The translations under genes and the position numbers were made by a program. Below, in pieces: positions 22,323-22,960 of a stretch of 22,960 nt of DNA; position 1 is the stretch's first letter; each line of letters starts with the position of its first letter. Source of the DNA: Acholeplasmataceae bacterium UBA5769 (GTDB lineage: Bacteria; Bacillota_I; Bacilli_A; Acholeplasmatales; Acholeplasmataceae); assembly GCA_002418725.1 (NCBI GenBank), contig DIER01000039.1:1-22960 (forward strand). The letters are read 5' to 3'. The notes beneath the pieces are model-generated. The model saw nothing but the letters and a program-made list of their open reading frames with translations, was not told the DNA's origin and ran no database searches.

Positions 22323-22350
22323 AAAAAAAGAATGGGTTGAATCCCATTCT
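22323..22350 (-). terminator. terminator of the GGDEF gene
   Basis: AGAATGGG-ATTCAA-CCCATTCT is an 8-bp perfect stem followed by six more T on the minus strand, directly after the TAG stop. Confidence 0.9.
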
Positions 22351-22960
22351 CTAGTCAATGTTTGCTTTTCCTTCTTTATGTGCGTACATGAAGTCATCTG
22401 CTTCACGCATCACTTCAAAAACATTTTGATCGTGTGTCATTTTGATGCTATAACCTAGAGCAACAGAAATCTTTCTTCCCTTGATGCTTTCGTTATCAAA
22501 TGATTGAATTAAATGATGTTTTAACCTATACATATCCTCAACCGAAGTATTGGGTACCAAAATCAAAAACTCATCGCCCCCAATACGACCTAATACGTCT
22601 TTCGCATGTATCGATGATTCAAGTATGCGTGAAACTTTTTTTAAGAGTTCATCGCCTGAATGATGGCCATGCTGATCATTCATTTCTTTGAGATCATTTA
22701 AATCTAAAATCATAATACCTAGTGGAAGATATCTATCTTTATCTAAGTCTAAAATGATTTGATCCATATAACGTCGATTATAAAGACCGGTTAAAAAATC
22801 ATGATAACTTAAAAACTCAATCTCTTTTTGTTTTCTTACTTTGTCTGATATATCTCTAAAGACCATAACCACACCTTCGTTGATGTATTGATAATCTTTA
22901 ATAGGTGCGATACTGAGTTCAATCATGACGGTTTTACCAATCCGATTTAAAAGTGTTGCA
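22351..22960 (-). CDS. PAS-GGDEF diguanylate cyclase (partial, runs off right edge)
   Basis: The frame is open past the ATG at 22926 to the window edge, where the residues (ATLLNRIGKTVMIELSIAPI) continue a PAS domain. A short linker and a GGDEF domain follow (HDFLTGLYNRRYMD, then GRIGGDEFLIL and an intact C-terminal half). The GGDEF signature is intact, so cyclic di-GMP synthesis is expected. The product-inhibition I-site, usually RxxD five residues upstream, reads HAKD and is probably not functional. The N-terminus is missing. Confidence 0.92.
   Translation of the reverse strand, partial: ATLLNRIGKTVMIELSIAPIKDYQYINEGVVMVFRDISDKVRKQKEIEFLSYHDFLTGLYNRRYMDQIILDLDKDRYLPLGIMILDLNDLKEMNDQHGHHSGDELLKKVSRILESSIHAKDVLGRIGGDEFLILVPNTSVEDMYRLKHHLIQSFDNESIKGRKISVALGYSIKMTHDQNVFEVMREADDFMYAHKEGKANID

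Noticed and set aside
1..22960. CRISPR array, insertion sequence or restriction-modification genes
   Set aside because: No regularly spaced repeats, transposase motifs or methylase motifs were seen on either strand.

Overview
The window looks like chromosome of a low-GC, wall-less Firmicutes relative (Mollicutes such as Acholeplasma or the Izemoplasma group). TGA is used as a normal stop, the large surface proteins end in a plain transmembrane anchor with a basic tail and no LPXTG sorting signal, and the gene families are low-GC Gram-positive. The exact taxon is inference.

Bases 1 to about 10,967 are one end of an integrated mobile element, probably a provirus, with every gene on the minus strand. 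Its right boundary is a 57-nt 3' fragment of tRNA-Trp(CCA), the typical scar of tRNA-targeted integration. The intact tRNA and the integrase should lie beyond the left edge. Reading leftward from the scar, a tightly overlapped operon (10909 to 6671) encodes small phage-type proteins, a cysteine-rich zinc-binding protein, two HNH homing-endonuclease-like proteins (one with its catalytic His replaced by Tyr), a DnaB/DnaD-type helicase-loader domain and a winged-helix protein. It ends at a strong terminator. A 583-bp non-coding region follows, with stem-loops and iteron-like repeats: a candidate replication origin or packaging region. Then comes a 58-aa gene with its own promoter and terminator. 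Last is a translationally coupled structural operon (5668 to beyond base 1): a 78-aa coat-like protein resembling the pVIII of filamentous phages, a 909-aa spike-like protein with Ig-like and InlB-type repeats, two further membrane-anchored ectodomain proteins, and the start of a small hydrophobic protein. The gene order resembles the VIII-III-VI block of filamentous phages, but it is joined to a dsDNA-phage-like replication module. Only part of the element is visible.

Bases 11,052 to 17,996 hold a complete phosphate-starvation operon, pstS-pstC-pstA-pstB-phoU-phoP-phoR, preceded by three 11-bp-spaced Pho-box-like repeats. Two things stand out. PstS appears circularly permuted: the lobe normally second comes first. 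PstA carries an extra extracytoplasmic domain of about 115 residues.

Bases 18,106 to 22,960 are ordinary host genes: a divergent pair of membrane proteins, a likely redox or nitrosative-stress operon (DUF1858, DUF438-hemerythrin-PAS, DUF454/YbaN), an MFS transporter, and a PAS-GGDEF diguanylate cyclase that runs off the right edge. Intrinsic terminators separate most transcription units.
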